The notes under the pieces: generated by a model
Seen by the model: the letters and a program-made list of their open reading frames with translations, nothing else
Databases searched by the model: none
Told to the model about the DNA's origin: nothing
Made by a program: the position numbers and the translations under genes
Part shown: positions 7,613-18,505 of the stretch, one piece after another
How the letters are laid out: each line of letters opens with the position of its first letter
How positions within the stretch are numbered: the first letter of the stretch is position 1
NCBI RefSeq assembly: GCF_000013345.1
Contig: NC_007777.1
Span: forward strand, 806,001 to 870,000
Origin: Frankia casuarinae
GTDB lineage: Bacteria; Actinomycetota; Actinomycetes; Frankiales; Frankiaceae
Direction: 5' to 3'
DNA length: 64,000 bases

Positions 7613-9189
7613 GGCGTGCACGAGGGGTCGGAGGGAACGGGACCGACCGGAGCGGCCGCGGTGCCTGTGGTGCCGCCGACGCCGGCCCCGCCGGCCGCCG
7701 GGGTCGGCGTCGCGGTGCCGCCGATCGTGGTCGCCCGGGTGTCACCACCGGCGGCGGTCGAGGTCGTCGAGATCCTCGTGCCGACGGTTGCCGCCGCGCC
7801 CGGCAGCCCACCGCTGGGCAGGCCGGAGCTGGGCAGGCCGGTGAAGGTGGATCCGAGGACGAGGACGAGGCCGGCCCCGGAGCGGCCGGCGTCCGCGACG
7901 ATCCGGCTGCCGGGGATCGTCGCCGCCAGGGTGCGTGCCGCAGCCTCCTGGCCCGGGGGATGGCGTACCTCGGTCAGAGTCTGGCGGGTCGATGTCGCGG
8001 CGGTCATCGGCCCAGTGAAGCCGCGTGCCCGCAGTCCGTCGACCGTGCCGGTGGCGAGTCCGGCACGTCCCGAGGCGTTGCGGACGGCGGCGATCGAGAC
8101 CTGGGCGGGGTCGAGAGTTCGCTGTGCGGGAGGCTTGGTGCCCGCGGGCAGCAGCGGAGCGAGGACCTGGTCGAGGCCGGCCTGATCGACGATGAGTACG
8201 GCCCCGTGCGGGGGAATCGAACCCAGGTCGTCAACCGCGCCATCGGAGCGCAGCGCGATGTGCGTAGGGACTGTCACGAAGTGAATTCTTCCCGGACCCA
8301 GCTCGCTGACCCGCTTCGCGAGCTTGAGCATCGCGGTCTGGTCGAGACCCTGGTCGATCCGCAGCGCGCTGCCGACCGCACCGATCAGTGAAGTGATCTT
8401 GGCTGGGTTGGTGAGCACTCCGCTGCTGGTCGCTGTCGCCAGCAGCTTGGAGAGGAACTGCTGCTGGCGCAGAATGCGAAGGCGTTCGTCCCCGAGCGCG
8501 TAACGGGTCCGGACGAAGGCCAGCGCCTGATCACCGTTGAGACGGTTCTCGCCGAGCCGTCCGCTCCATCCCGACATCGAGTCGTGCAGGTTGCGGGTGC
8601 TGCCGTTCGGTAGGGGCGTCACGCACACGCTCACGCCTCCCACCGCGTCGGTCATCGTCTTGAAACCGGCGAGATTGATCGAGATGGTATGGTCGATCTT
8701 CAGGCCGGTCAGGGACTCCAGCGTGGTGACGAGACCGGGGACGTCCGCCAGCCCGAGCACCTCGGTGAGCTTCGACCGGCCGTCGTGGGCGGTGGCCTTC
8801 TCCCGCGGCACCACCGGGACGAGCATGTCCCGGGGGAAGGACAGTAACGTGGCCGAGCCGTCCTTGCCGAAGTGGGCGATGATGGTGGTGTCGGACCGGA
8901 CGCCGTCCACCACGCCGTACTCACCCCCGGTGCCCTCCCGGCTGTCGTCGCCGAGCAGCAGGACGTTCTCCTCGCCGTCCGCGCTCGCCGGGCGGGCACC
9001 CTCGATGTCCCAGTCGACGCGCGTGACGGCCTTGTCGAACTGTCGGTAGGCGGCCCACCCGATGGTGCTCAGACCGAGAACCAGCACGGACAGCAGAGCG
9101 ACGGCTCCAACGGACAGCCGTCGCAGCGGGGAGCGGTGGCGACGGGGCCCACGTGGGTCCAACGCGGACGGCAGGGCCGGCGGGCGCAT
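7609..9189 (-). CDS. LytR-CpsA-Psr (LCP) glycopolymer ligase
   Basis: LCP proteins transfer lipid-linked glycopolymers onto peptidoglycan outside the membrane. This 526-residue protein has a basic N-terminus, one membrane helix (about 26-46), and an LCP domain from about residue 75. The conserved arginine/aspartate positions appear in LLGDDSREG, RSDTTIIAHF, LLSFPRDMLV and VRTRYALGDERLRILRQQQF. A LytR_C domain starts near residue 350 (VSIAAVRNASGRAGLATGTV), followed by a Gly/Ala/Thr-rich tail. The start is ATG 9189 with AGGTGAG upstream; a GTG 15 bases further upstream is possible. It shares an ATGA overlap with the TIGR03089 gene and is homologous to the next gene, 9465-11186. Confidence 0.93.
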   Translation of the reverse strand: MRPPALPSALDPRGPRRHRSPLRRLSVGAVALLSVLVLGLSTIGWAAYRQFDKAVTRVDWDIEGARPASADGEENVLLLGDDSREGTGGEYGVVDGVRSDTTIIAHFGKDGSATLLSFPRDMLVPVVPREKATAHDGRSKLTEVLGLADVPGLVTTLESLTGLKIDHTISINLAGFKTMTDAVGGVSVCVTPLPNGSTRNLHDSMSGWSGRLGENRLNGDQALAFVRTRYALGDERLRILRQQQFLSKLLATATSSGVLTNPAKITSLIGAVGSALRIDQGLDQTAMLKLAKRVSELGPGRIHFVTVPTHIALRSDGAVDDLGSIPPHGAVLIVDQAGLDQVLAPLLPAGTKPPAQRTLDPAQVSIAAVRNASGRAGLATGTVDGLRARGFTGPMTAATSTRQTLTEVRHPPGQEAAARTLAATIPGSRIVADAGRSGAGLVLVLGSTFTGLPSSGLPSGGLPGAAATVGTRISTTSTAAGGDTRATTIGGTATPTPAAGGAGVGGTTGTAAAPVGPVPSDPSCTP

Positions 9190-9464
9190 GGTATCGGGGC
9201 TCACCTGAGTCGAAAGCCCTCCTCGTTCAGGCGGCCGGGGCGGGAGAACCCCCGCCGGAACGCATGCCGCGGCCGTCGTGGTCGTGATGTGGCAGCCGTG
9301 TCCGTCTAACTGGACGTTCCGGACGGCCAAGACGTTGCCATGACAAGCACGGATGTTCGCGGCGGGGTTGATCTCGTCTCCGGCCGTAGTGCGGACGGCG
9401 CGGAATGTGATCGGACGGTCGGGTGAACGATCAGTCAGCCGGCGGTGAGTCAGACGGCGAGCGG

Positions 9465-11186
9465 TTAGTACGTGCACCCCGAGGTGAGATCCGCGGCCGT
9501 TGACGGTGAGGCGGGAGGCGGGTCCGCCGTAGCGGACCCGCCGGTCGCCCCGGCGGCTGTGCCGGTACCACCGGTCGATCCGGCGCCCCCGGCCGCTGGA
9601 CTCGGGTTCACCCCGTTGTAGGACGTGCCCAGGACGAGGGCGATGTGGCCGGCGGGGACGGAGGCGTCCGCGCGCAACCGGCTGCCGGGCACGTCGGCCT
9701 GCACGGCATGGGCGGCGGCCTGTTCGCTTGGGCGGTAGCGCACCTGCGTCGTCTCCACCACGCCGGCCTGCCACGTCTGCGGCGGGCCGACCCGGAAACC
9801 GGCCTGCCGCAGCGCCCCGGCGGCCTTGGCGGCGAGGCCCCCCACTCCGGCGCCGTTGTAGACGTCGATCAGCACCTGCGCCGGGTCGACCGTCGGAGTC
9901 GGTGCCGGGGTAACGGAGGACTCCCGCGTGTCACGGGCCCGCCCGCGCAGCGGAGCGAGGAACTTCTCCAGCGTCTCGGGGTCGTAAAGCTGCACGGAGC
10001 CGAACCTCGGCAGCTCCCCCACGGCGTTGCCGCCCTCGGCCGGCGTCGGGGTGTGTACGGGGATCGTCTCGAACCGGATCTGATCGGCGGACATCCCGCG
10101 CAGCCGTGTCGCGAGCGCGCGCATGTCGTTCATGCTGGTGCCGTCATCGACGGTGAGCGCCCTGGTCGCGGCCTGGAGCAGGTTCTCCAGCCTGACCGGG
10201 TTGGCGAGCACCCCGGTCGTGGTTGCCTGGGTGAAGACGGCGCCGATGAACTGCTGCTGACGGCGGATGCGATCAAAATCGTTGTCGGGTAGGCCGTGGC
10301 GTTGGCGGACGAAGGCGAGTGCCTGCTCTCCGTTGAGATAATTCTTGCCTACCGTGCCCCGCCACTGTGACCACGGATCGTACAGATTGGACTTTCCGCC
10401 GTTTGGTAGCGGTTTTACGCAGACGGTGACACCGCCGATGGCGTCGGTCATCTCCTTGAAACCGGCCAGATCGACCGAGACGTAGTGGTCGATCTTGATG
10501 TCGGTGAGATTCTCGATCGTTCTGATCAGGAGACTGGGACCGCCGAGGGTGATCGCCGAGTTCAGCTTGCCGAGGCCGTGCCCCGGAATGCGCACGAGGG
10601 TGTCCCTCGGAAAGGAGACCATCGTCGTGGTCCCGTCCACGTCGAGGTGGGCCAGCATCGTCGTGTCCGACCGTTCGTCGGTCACCGCTCCCTGGCTCTC
10701 GTACTCGCCGCCGGTGCCCGCCCTGCTGTCCGATCCGACCAGCAGGAAGTTCCGGGTGCCCTCCGCGGCCTCCGCCGGCCGGTCCCCGCCGAGCCCGAGG
10801 CGGATCCGGTTGATCTGGGCGTCAAAATACTCGTAGGCGGTCCAGCCGCCCACCGCGGCAAGGAGTACCACGGCGGCGAGCATCGCTGCGACTACCGTGA
10901 GCAGGCGGGACGTCAGAGACCGCTCCCGGCGAGTGTCGTGTTCGTCGTCGCGTGCCTGGTGGTCGTCGCGTGCCTGGTGGTCGTCGCGTGCCTGGTGGTC
11001 GTCGCGTGCCTGGTGGTCGTCGCGTGCCTGGTGGTCGTCGCGTGCCTGGTGGTCGTCGCGTGCCTGGTGGTCGTCCCGGGTCGGAGACGGGCCTCGATAC
11101 GCACGGGCGGTCGGATTCAGACGATTTCGTCGCCGCGGGGGCGGGCCCTGGGACCCCGCGGACAGACGCGGCGGCGCGTCGGTCAC
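9465..11186 (-). CDS. LCP glycopolymer ligase with seven RDDHQA repeats
   Basis: The start is a GTG preceded by GGGAGGGGG. The cytoplasmic N-terminus (residues 37-78) is seven perfect copies of RDDHQA, followed by a basic stretch and one membrane helix (about 93-113). The LCP domain follows (LLVGSDSRAG, ERSDTTMLAHL, VSFPRDTLVRIPG, VRQRHGLPDNDFDRIRRQQQF), then a LytR_C domain (VLIDVYNGAGVGGLAAKAA) and a Gly/Ala/Thr-rich tail. The domain order matches its neighbour at 7609-9189, so the two look like a duplication with different N-termini. The predicted activity is attachment of lipid-linked polysaccharide to peptidoglycan. The charged His/Asp repeat is not part of any known LCP function. Confidence 0.93.
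   Translation of the reverse strand: MTDAPPRLSAGSQGPPPRRRNRLNPTARAYRGPSPTRDDHQARDDHQARDDHQARDDHQARDDHQARDDHQARDDHQARDDEHDTRRERSLTSRLLTVVAAMLAAVVLLAAVGGWTAYEYFDAQINRIRLGLGGDRPAEAAEGTRNFLLVGSDSRAGTGGEYESQGAVTDERSDTTMLAHLDVDGTTTMVSFPRDTLVRIPGHGLGKLNSAITLGGPSLLIRTIENLTDIKIDHYVSVDLAGFKEMTDAIGGVTVCVKPLPNGGKSNLYDPWSQWRGTVGKNYLNGEQALAFVRQRHGLPDNDFDRIRRQQQFIGAVFTQATTTGVLANPVRLENLLQAATRALTVDDGTSMNDMRALATRLRGMSADQIRFETIPVHTPTPAEGGNAVGELPRFGSVQLYDPETLEKFLAPLRGRARDTRESSVTPAPTPTVDPAQVLIDVYNGAGVGGLAAKAAGALRQAGFRVGPPQTWQAGVVETTQVRYRPSEQAAAHAVQADVPGSRLRADASVPAGHIALVLGTSYNGVNPSPAAGGAGSTGGTGTAAGATGGSATADPPPASPSTAADLTSGCTY
10951..11076 (-). repeat. 18-bp x7 in-frame tandem repeat (RDDHQA)
   Basis: Seven consecutive 18-bp units occur, of which the first six are identical and the seventh differs by one base. 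They encode RDDHQA in the cytoplasmic tail of the second LCP protein. Near-identity at the DNA level indicates recent expansion by slippage or recombination. Confidence 0.97.
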
Positions 11187-11403
11187 CGTGTCCCCCTCCC
11201 AGGCGGCCCGAGATGTCTGCTGAGTCTGGAACGATCAGATGCGCGGTAAGGTTTCCCGCCGACTGGCCGCCCCGAACCCTGCGACTACCCAACGTACCCG
11301 TATTGGGCGGGGTGTGCCTGTCGCCGGCCCGGTGCGCCTGGAAATACCCGTTGCACATGTGGGTGTTCACGGTGACGGGCGGGCAAAGATGGATCGAGCC
11401 GTC

Positions 11404-11462
11404 ATGTGATAGGAATCACATCGGCGGTTACTTTCTGTCAGCTCAAAGCGGCACGATAGGGT
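11404..11462 (+). promoter_or_regulatory. CRP-like operator and candidate promoter of rmlA
   Basis: ATGTGAT-AGGA-ATCACAT at 11404-11421 is a perfect inverted repeat. It matches the CRP consensus TGTGA-N6-TCACA used by E. coli CRP and mycobacterial Rv3676-type CRP proteins. A candidate -35 CTGTCA (11435-11440) and -10 TAGGGT (11457-11462) lie downstream with a 16-base spacer. The -10 ends 8 bases before the rmlA ATG, so the transcript could be leaderless. The operator centre would be near -58, compatible with activation. The promoter assignment is inference; the palindrome is directly visible. Confidence 0.6.
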
Positions 11463-11470
11463 TTCGGATC

Positions 11471-12547
11471 ATGAAGGCCCTCGTCCTTGCTGGTGGTTCG
11501 GGAACCCGTCTGCGGCCGATCACCCACACCTCGGCCAAACAGCTTGTTCCAGTGGCGAACAAGCCGGTGCTTTTCTACGGCCTGGAGGCCATCCGTGACG
11601 CCGGTATCACCGATGTCGGGATCATCGTGGGGGAGACGGCCGGCGAGATCCAGGCGGCGGTAGGTGACGGCTCGGCATTCGGGATCCAGGTCACCTACAT
11701 CCGCCAGGACGCGCCGCTCGGACTGGCACATGCCGTGCTCATCGCCCGCGACTTCCTCGTCGATGAACCGTTCGTCATGTACCTCGGCGACAACCTGATT
11801 ATCGGTGGGATCTCCAGCCTGGTCGAGGAATTCCGACGGACCACTCCGGACGCCCTGATCCTGCTGACCAGGGTCGACAACCCCTCCGCCTTCGGTGTCG
11901 CCGAGCTCGGTGCGGATCGGCAGATCATTCGACTGGTCGAGAAGCCGCTCGTTCCGCCGAGTGACCTGGCGCTCGTCGGCGTCTACATGTTCGGCACCCC
12001 CATCCACGACGCCGTGGGGGCGATCAAACCGTCGGCCCGCGGCGAGCTGGAGATCACCGAGGCGATCCAGTGGCTCGTCGACGGCGGATACGAGGTCGCC
12101 TCCCACCTGGTCGAGGGTTACTGGAAGGACACCGGCCGACTCGACGACATGCTCGAGACGAACCGCCATCTCCTCGAGTCGATCGAGCCGGCGATCCGTG
12201 GCAGCGTTGACGAGCACAGCACGATCGTTGGCCGTGTGGTGATCGAGGAGGGCGCCTCGCTGGTCCGGTCCACCGTGCGCGGGCCGGCCATCATCGGCCG
12301 GGACACCACCCTCGTCGATACCTATGTCGGCCCGTTCACCTCGATCTTTCACTCCTGCGTCATCGAACGGACCGAGATCGAGTACTCGATTGTGCTGGAG
12401 CGGGCGACGATCCGTGGGATCGGGCGGATCGAGGACTCGCTGATCGGCCGGGATGTCGAGGTCGTCCCCTCCGCGGCCCTGCCCAGGGCGCATCGGCTCA
12501 TGCTGGGCGACCACTCCCGCGTCTCGGTGGCTACGACGGGGACCTGA
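11471..12547 (+). CDS. rmlA: Glucose-1-phosphate thymidylyltransferase, long form
   Basis: The enzyme makes dTDP-glucose from glucose-1-phosphate and dTTP, the first step of dTDP-rhamnose synthesis. The 358-residue protein has the nucleotidyltransferase signature GGSGTRLRP (8-16) with Lys23, the metal/nucleotide site YLGDNLI, and EKPLVPPSDLALVGVYMF in the sugar site. Its C-terminus is a left-handed beta-helix hexapeptide region (STIVGRVVIEEGASL, GPAIIGRDTTL). The 350-residue size marks the long RmlA type found in actinobacteria rather than the 290-residue RmlA/RffH type. The 3' end overlaps the convergent membrane-protein gene by 17 bases. rmlD lies 2 kb away, while rmlB and rmlC are not in this window. 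Confidence 0.95.
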   Translation: MKALVLAGGSGTRLRPITHTSAKQLVPVANKPVLFYGLEAIRDAGITDVGIIVGETAGEIQAAVGDGSAFGIQVTYIRQDAPLGLAHAVLIARDFLVDEPFVMYLGDNLIIGGISSLVEEFRRTTPDALILLTRVDNPSAFGVAELGADRQIIRLVEKPLVPPSDLALVGVYMFGTPIHDAVGAIKPSARGELEITEAIQWLVDGGYEVASHLVEGYWKDTGRLDDMLETNRHLLESIEPAIRGSVDEHSTIVGRVVIEEGASLVRSTVRGPAIIGRDTTLVDTYVGPFTSIFHSCVIERTEIEYSIVLERATIRGIGRIEDSLIGRDVEVVPSAALPRAHRLMLGDHSRVSVATTGT

Positions 12548-14528
12548 GGCCTGCCCGGAGCGGATGTCCCTTGCGCATCCGTGACGGACTTCGTGGGGCG
12601 GGCGTCGGCCGGTGACCGCCCGATCCCGATCCCGATCCCGGACCCGATCCCGGACCCGTGATCGCGGCCTCCCGCGTGCCCCTGGCTCCGCCCGCCCGCA
12701 CCGCGACGGCGAGGCAGAGAACGACGAGCACCGCCGACAGCGCGAAGACCGTGATCGTGACGCCGATCGGGAACGGCGCCCAGCGGCCGGCCCCCGCGAC
12801 GATCTCGGGAACGCGGGCCGGGGTGAAGGACACCTGGCGCGGCAACCAGTAGTACGAACAGACCGCCAGCAGCCCCAGACCCTGCATCAGCAGCGCGCCG
12901 ACCAGCGTGACGGCGGGTGCCAGTCGCTCCCGGCCGCGCAGCGCCGCGCGCAGGCCCAGAGCGAACACCACCCCCAGACCGACCAGCCCCAGGTAGAGAT
13001 ACCGGCCCTGGACGGCGATGCCGCGGGTGTACTGCTGGTACTCCGCCCAGCTGCGCTGCCCGACCATCAGATAGGCGAAGGCGACCGGGAGCAGCAGTAC
13101 CGCCGGCCCGGCGGTACTCGCCAGCCGGTCCGGCCGCGCGGCGCGGCGGGGTCCGGCGGCCAGCGCGGCCGCGCACAGTCCGACAACCGCCCCGGTCGCC
13201 ACGACGATGGCGACCGGGGAGAGCTGGGGCGGCTCGAACAGGCCAAGCCCGCCCCAGAAGCGGCTGATCATAGTCCGGAAGAAGTACCAGAACCAGGTGA
13301 GGAAGGAGTCCGGAAGCAGCAGTGGTTCCCGCCGCGGCGGGTTCGTCGCCCACCCGTTCGGCTGGACGGAGTCGTACAGGACGTAGTTCCTGATCCACCA
13401 CCAACCTCCCAGGGCGAGCCCGAGGCCGACCGCCAGCGTGGCCGGCGTCCATGGCAGGGAGCCGATCGCGCGACGCGACGCGAAAAGCCGGCCGGCCGGA
13501 TACGCGGACCGTTCCGGTGCCTGCCGCCCCGCACGCCGCAGGCGCCACCAGCCGACCAGATAGGCGGCGACGATCATGGCCGGCAGGGCCAGCGCGAACG
13601 CCTTGGTCAGCAGGGCGATTCCCAACCAGATCCCGGCCCGGGCGGCGGTGCGGCGACGCATGTCGCCGCGCAGCACACCCACGAGAGTGACGGTCAGCCC
13701 GCCGGTGGCGAGCATCAGGAGGCCGTCATTGTTGAAGGTGGCACCGACCCTGGTGAACCCGGGCACGGCGAGTGGCAGGGTCGCCGCGGCGAGGGCCGAT
13801 GGTTGATCCAGTCCGAAGCGGCGTGCCGCCAGCCATGCCAGCAGGGGCAGCGGCGCGACCACCAGGATGTTCAACAGACGCAGGACGAAGACCTGCTGGT
13901 CATAGGCCCAGTGCTTGGAGCCCGGCAGGGCGTCGAGCAGCCTGGCGCCGACCACGTAGATCAACGGTGGATGCTGCACCATCTGGTTGGAGAGACGGCC
14001 GTCGCCGACGGGGGCAACCCCGCCGAGGGCGTCGAACGACTGGCGCTGGCCGCGTGGCGTCGGATCGATCTCGGCGAAGGACGGGGAGCCCCGCCGTTTC
14101 CCACCGGCCTGGAACATGTCCTGGAAGCGGCCGCGGTCGAAGTCGTCAGAGGTCGCGGCTACACCCGTCGAGATGATCTTTTTGCCTGGTGCGGGCCAGC
14201 CGACTCCGTGCTGCAGGCCGTAGACCATGTCCACGTGCTGAGCCTCGTCGTATCCCGTCCAGGTCGGATACACGAACGCGTAGCTGAGCAGCAGGCCGAG
14301 GTGAACCGCCGTGATGAGGAGCAATAACACCGGCACGCGCCGCGGACCGGGCATCGACACCGCCTCGGCGGCTGGCCTCGTCCCTGCCGGCCTCGTCCCT
14401 GCCGGCCTCGTCCCTGCCGGCCTCGTCCCTGCCGGCCTCGTCCCTGCCGGCCTGGTCTCCGCCGCGGGATCGGGCGTGGAACCGGTGGTGTAGATGCAGT
14501 CGATGATCGACGGCTCTGGGGCATCCAT
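12531..14528 (-). CDS. DUF2142-type polytopic membrane protein
   Basis: This 665-residue protein has about a dozen hydrophobic segments. Motifs shared with the genes at 20114 and 35650 are an acidic first loop after helix 1 (TGYDEAQHVDMVYGL), QHPPLIYVVGARLL, NNDGLLM and GGWWWIRNYVLYDS. This matches DUF2142/GT39-like membrane proteins, which are thought to use polyprenyl-phosphate sugars to modify glycans outside the membrane. The ATG at 14528 is a possible start and includes a cytoplasmic tail with six GTRPA-type repeats. The ATG at about residue 58, just before helix 1, has a GAGGCGG upstream and is the main alternative. The C-terminal tail is Gly/Ser-rich. The catalytic role is inferred. 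Confidence 0.85.
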   Translation of the reverse strand: MDAPEPSIIDCIYTTGSTPDPAAETRPAGTRPAGTRPAGTRPAGTRPAGTRPAAEAVSMPGPRRVPVLLLLITAVHLGLLLSYAFVYPTWTGYDEAQHVDMVYGLQHGVGWPAPGKKIISTGVAATSDDFDRGRFQDMFQAGGKRRGSPSFAEIDPTPRGQRQSFDALGGVAPVGDGRLSNQMVQHPPLIYVVGARLLDALPGSKHWAYDQQVFVLRLLNILVVAPLPLLAWLAARRFGLDQPSALAAATLPLAVPGFTRVGATFNNDGLLMLATGGLTVTLVGVLRGDMRRRTAARAGIWLGIALLTKAFALALPAMIVAAYLVGWWRLRRAGRQAPERSAYPAGRLFASRRAIGSLPWTPATLAVGLGLALGGWWWIRNYVLYDSVQPNGWATNPPRREPLLLPDSFLTWFWYFFRTMISRFWGGLGLFEPPQLSPVAIVVATGAVVGLCAAALAAGPRRAARPDRLASTAGPAVLLLPVAFAYLMVGQRSWAEYQQYTRGIAVQGRYLYLGLVGLGVVFALGLRAALRGRERLAPAVTLVGALLMQGLGLLAVCSYYWLPRQVSFTPARVPEIVAGAGRWAPFPIGVTITVFALSAVLVVLCLAVAVRAGGARGTREAAITGPGSGPGSGSGSGGHRPTPAPRSPSRMRKGHPLRAGLRSPS
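14374..14463 (-). repeat. 15-bp x6 in-frame tandem repeat (GTRPA)
   Basis: Five identical 15-bp units plus one degenerate unit encode Gly-Thr-Arg-Pro-Ala in the basic N-terminal tail of the DUF2142-type protein. Confidence 0.95.
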
Positions 14529-14677
14529 GGTTGACGCCAGCGTAGACGACCGATGTGAGAGGTTGGACGAGCTCGGCGTGGGGTAACCGTTGCCTGTCTG
14601 TCGCACTCTTCTCGACACGGGCTGATCCTGGGCGGATCCTGAACCGGGCGGGTCACGGTGTCTGCGACACTCGGAAG

Positions 14678-15586
14678 GTGCGTTTTCTCGTGACCGGTGC
14701 CGCCGGTCAGCTCGGGGCCGACCTCTGCCGGCTGCTCGAGGCCCGAGCCGCGGAACCGGGCTCCCCGGTGTCCGGCTGGGCCGGTCTGACTCGGGCGGAA
14801 TTCGACATCACCGATCCGGCCCGGGTGCGCGCCGTCCTGCGCGACCAGGCGCGTCCTGCGAAGATCCAGGGTGGGCTGGTCGTCTTCAACACGGCGGCCT
14901 GGACAAACGTCGACGCGGCGGAGTCGGACGAGGCCGGCGCCTATGCGGTCAACGCCACGGGGCCGGCGCACCTCGCCGCGGCCTGCGCCGAGGTCGGCGC
15001 GACCCTGATCCATATTTCGACTGACTACGTCTTCGACGGGCGGGCCGCCAAGCCCTACGAGGTCAACGATCCTACCGGTCCCGTCTCGGCGTACGGCCGG
15101 ACGAAACTGGCCGGGGAGGAGGCTGTCCGAGCCCTGCTGCCCGATGCCTCGTATGTGGTGCGCACCGCATGGGTCTATGGCCGGACCGGCAGCAACTTCG
15201 TGAAGACGATCTCACGCCTGGCCCGTGAGCGGGACACGCTGTCCGTTGTGGACGATCAGGTGGGCTCGCCGACCTGGTCGGCCGATCTCGCGTCGGGGCT
15301 GCTCGAACTCGCTTCCTCGACGGCACCGACCGGCGTCTACCACTGCACGAACGCCGGCGAGACCACGTGGTTCGGCTTCGCCCGCGAGATTGTCGCCGCT
15401 CTGGGCCAGGACCCGGCCAAGGTGACGCCGACGACGACGGAGGCATTTCCCCGTCCGGCCCGGCGCCCGGCCTACGCGGTGCTCTCCGGGCGGTCATGGG
15501 TGGACGCGGGACTCACTCCTCCGCGGGCCTGGGACGCCGCGCTGTCCGCGGCCTTCGCCGCGGCGGGCGACGCGCTGCGCGGCTGA
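14678..15586 (+). CDS. rmlD: dTDP-4-dehydrorhamnose reductase
   Basis: RmlD reduces dTDP-6-deoxy-lyxo-4-hexulose to dTDP-L-rhamnose with NAD(P)H. The 302-residue protein starts at GTG 14678 (VRFLVTGAAGQLG), with the cofactor motif GAAGQLG at 7-13. It shows the RmlD sequences FNTAAWTNVDAAESD, HISTDYVFDG and the catalytic YGRTK (Tyr129, Lys133). The C-terminal substrate region has RTAWVYG and GSPTWSADLA. All key residues are present. dTDP-rhamnose is needed for the linker unit made by WbbL (45300) and probably for other surface glycans. The gene is divergent from the DUF2142-type gene. Confidence 0.96.
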   Translation: MRFLVTGAAGQLGADLCRLLEARAAEPGSPVSGWAGLTRAEFDITDPARVRAVLRDQARPAKIQGGLVVFNTAAWTNVDAAESDEAGAYAVNATGPAHLAAACAEVGATLIHISTDYVFDGRAAKPYEVNDPTGPVSAYGRTKLAGEEAVRALLPDASYVVRTAWVYGRTGSNFVKTISRLARERDTLSVVDDQVGSPTWSADLASGLLELASSTAPTGVYHCTNAGETTWFGFAREIVAALGQDPAKVTPTTTEAFPRPARRPAYAVLSGRSWVDAGLTPPRAWDAALSAAFAAAGDALRG

Positions 15587-15781
15587 TCGTTCTGCCGGGT
15601 ACCGATCTTTCTGTCGATCGTTGCGCGACCGGCCAGCGTCGACCCACCGCACCCCGGCCGTGGGCGGGGGCGCGCCTGACTCTCGCCTGATGTCCGGTCC
15701 CCGCCCGGCCCCGTCTTCCCGATCTACCTGGCCCGATCTACCTGGCCCTTCGGCGACGGTTCCCGGTGGGCGCCGATCGTG

Positions 15782-15810
15782 TTGACTGTCACAGTAGAAT
15801 TTTGCACGAT
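15782..15810 (+). promoter_or_regulatory. Candidate autoregulated promoter of the tetR-MFS pair
   Basis: TTGACT at 15782-15787 is followed, after 17 bases, by CACGAT, a weak -10. Overlapping the -35 is an 11-bp palindrome, ACTGTCACAGT (15785-15795), suited to binding of a dimeric repressor such as the TetR protein encoded just downstream. A 14-bp direct duplication (CCCGATCTACCTGG) lies at 15718-15745. The assignment is an inference from position and symmetry. Confidence 0.4.
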
Positions 15811-15883
15811 GAGAATAAGTGCGCGTGCTGCAAAGTTATCGAGAAAGAGGATATCGAGGGAGCGGATCGAGATCGGGGAAGCG

Positions 15884-16753
15884 GTGACGGGGAAGGATCC
15901 GACGGCGGCACCCGCGGCGACCGTCCCGGGTCGGGCTGGCGAGCCCGGGAGGTCGTCCGGGCCGGGGCTGCGGGAGCGCAAGAAGCGGCAGACCCGCCGG
16001 GCCCTGCGGGCCGCGGCCATCCGGCTTGTCGCGGAGCGTGGTCTGGAGAACGTTTCGGTCGACGAGATCGCCGCCGCGGCCGAGGTTTCCACCCGGACGT
16101 TCTTCAACTACTTCCCGACGAAGGACGACGCGATCGCCGGCATCGATCCCGAGGACATCACCGAGATCAGCACGGCGCTGGCGGAGCGTCCTCCCGAGGA
16201 GGAGCCGCTGGCGGCGTTGCGGGCGGTCATGCTGGACCGGGCCGCCCTCGTCGCACCCGATCAGGTCGAGCTGTGGCGCGTCCGGCTTGCGATCATCCGT
16301 GCCCATCCTCATCTGACCATGGCCTACGCGGCCAGTTGGAGTTCCTACGAACGTGCTCTCGCCGAGGCGATCGGCCGGCGTTGCGGGCTCGATCCCGATC
16401 GTGACCCCTACCCCGTCGTGCTGGTCGCGACGACGTTGGCCGTCGTGCGGACCCTGACCGTGCGGTGGCAGGAGTCCCCGGATGACGCTTCGTTGCCCGA
16501 CACTCTCGGCCGCGCCTTCGACATCCTGGCCCGCGGCCTGGCTCCGCCCGGCCCCTCCGGCCCCTCCGGCCCCTCCGGCACCTTGGGCACCTTGGGCGGG
16601 TCCGGCGCCCCACCCGAGTCCGGCGGGTCGGACGGATTCGACGTGGTGGGCACCCCGAACGCGCCGATCATGTCGTCCCACCGGGAGCACCGGGAGCACC
16701 GGGAGCACCGGGAGCACCGGGAACGAGAACAACGAGGACAGCGACCCGAATGA
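15884..16753 (+). CDS. TetR-family regulator of the adjacent efflux pump
   Basis: The protein carries a clear TetR DNA-binding domain (RERKKRQTRRALRAAAIRLV, then VDEIAAAAEVSTRTFFNYFPTKDDA). I choose GTG 15884 (GGGGAA upstream) because the likely promoter at 15782-15810 would exclude the ATG at 15809. The longer forms add a basic N-terminus of unclear value. The C-terminal domain is followed by a low-complexity tail with PSG repeats and four or five REH repeats (9-bp DNA units at 16682-16717). The drug-efflux gene starts 49 bases downstream on the same strand, so it is probably a local repressor of that pump. The ligand is unknown. Confidence 0.88.
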   Translation: MTGKDPTAAPAATVPGRAGEPGRSSGPGLRERKKRQTRRALRAAAIRLVAERGLENVSVDEIAAAAEVSTRTFFNYFPTKDDAIAGIDPEDITEISTALAERPPEEEPLAALRAVMLDRAALVAPDQVELWRVRLAIIRAHPHLTMAYAASWSSYERALAEAIGRRCGLDPDRDPYPVVLVATTLAVVRTLTVRWQESPDDASLPDTLGRAFDILARGLAPPGPSGPSGPSGTLGTLGGSGAPPESGGSDGFDVVGTPNAPIMSSHREHREHREHREHREREQRGQRPE

Positions 16754-16790
16754 GATCGACCGAGCACGTCGACGTCAGCGACGACCATGA

Positions 16791-18479
<1,689 letters not shown>

Positions 18480-18505
18480 CCGCGATTTCGACCGCGCGTC
18501 GGCGT

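Noticed and set aside
10951-11076. Possible CRISPR array (regular 18-bp repeats)
   Set aside because: The units are directly adjacent without unique spacers, lie in frame inside the LCP gene, and no cas gene is present.
12612-14327. 571-codon plus-strand ORF antisense to the DUF2142-type gene
   Set aside because: The product is Arg/Gln/Gly-rich without domains, while the minus strand encodes membrane helices and family motifs.
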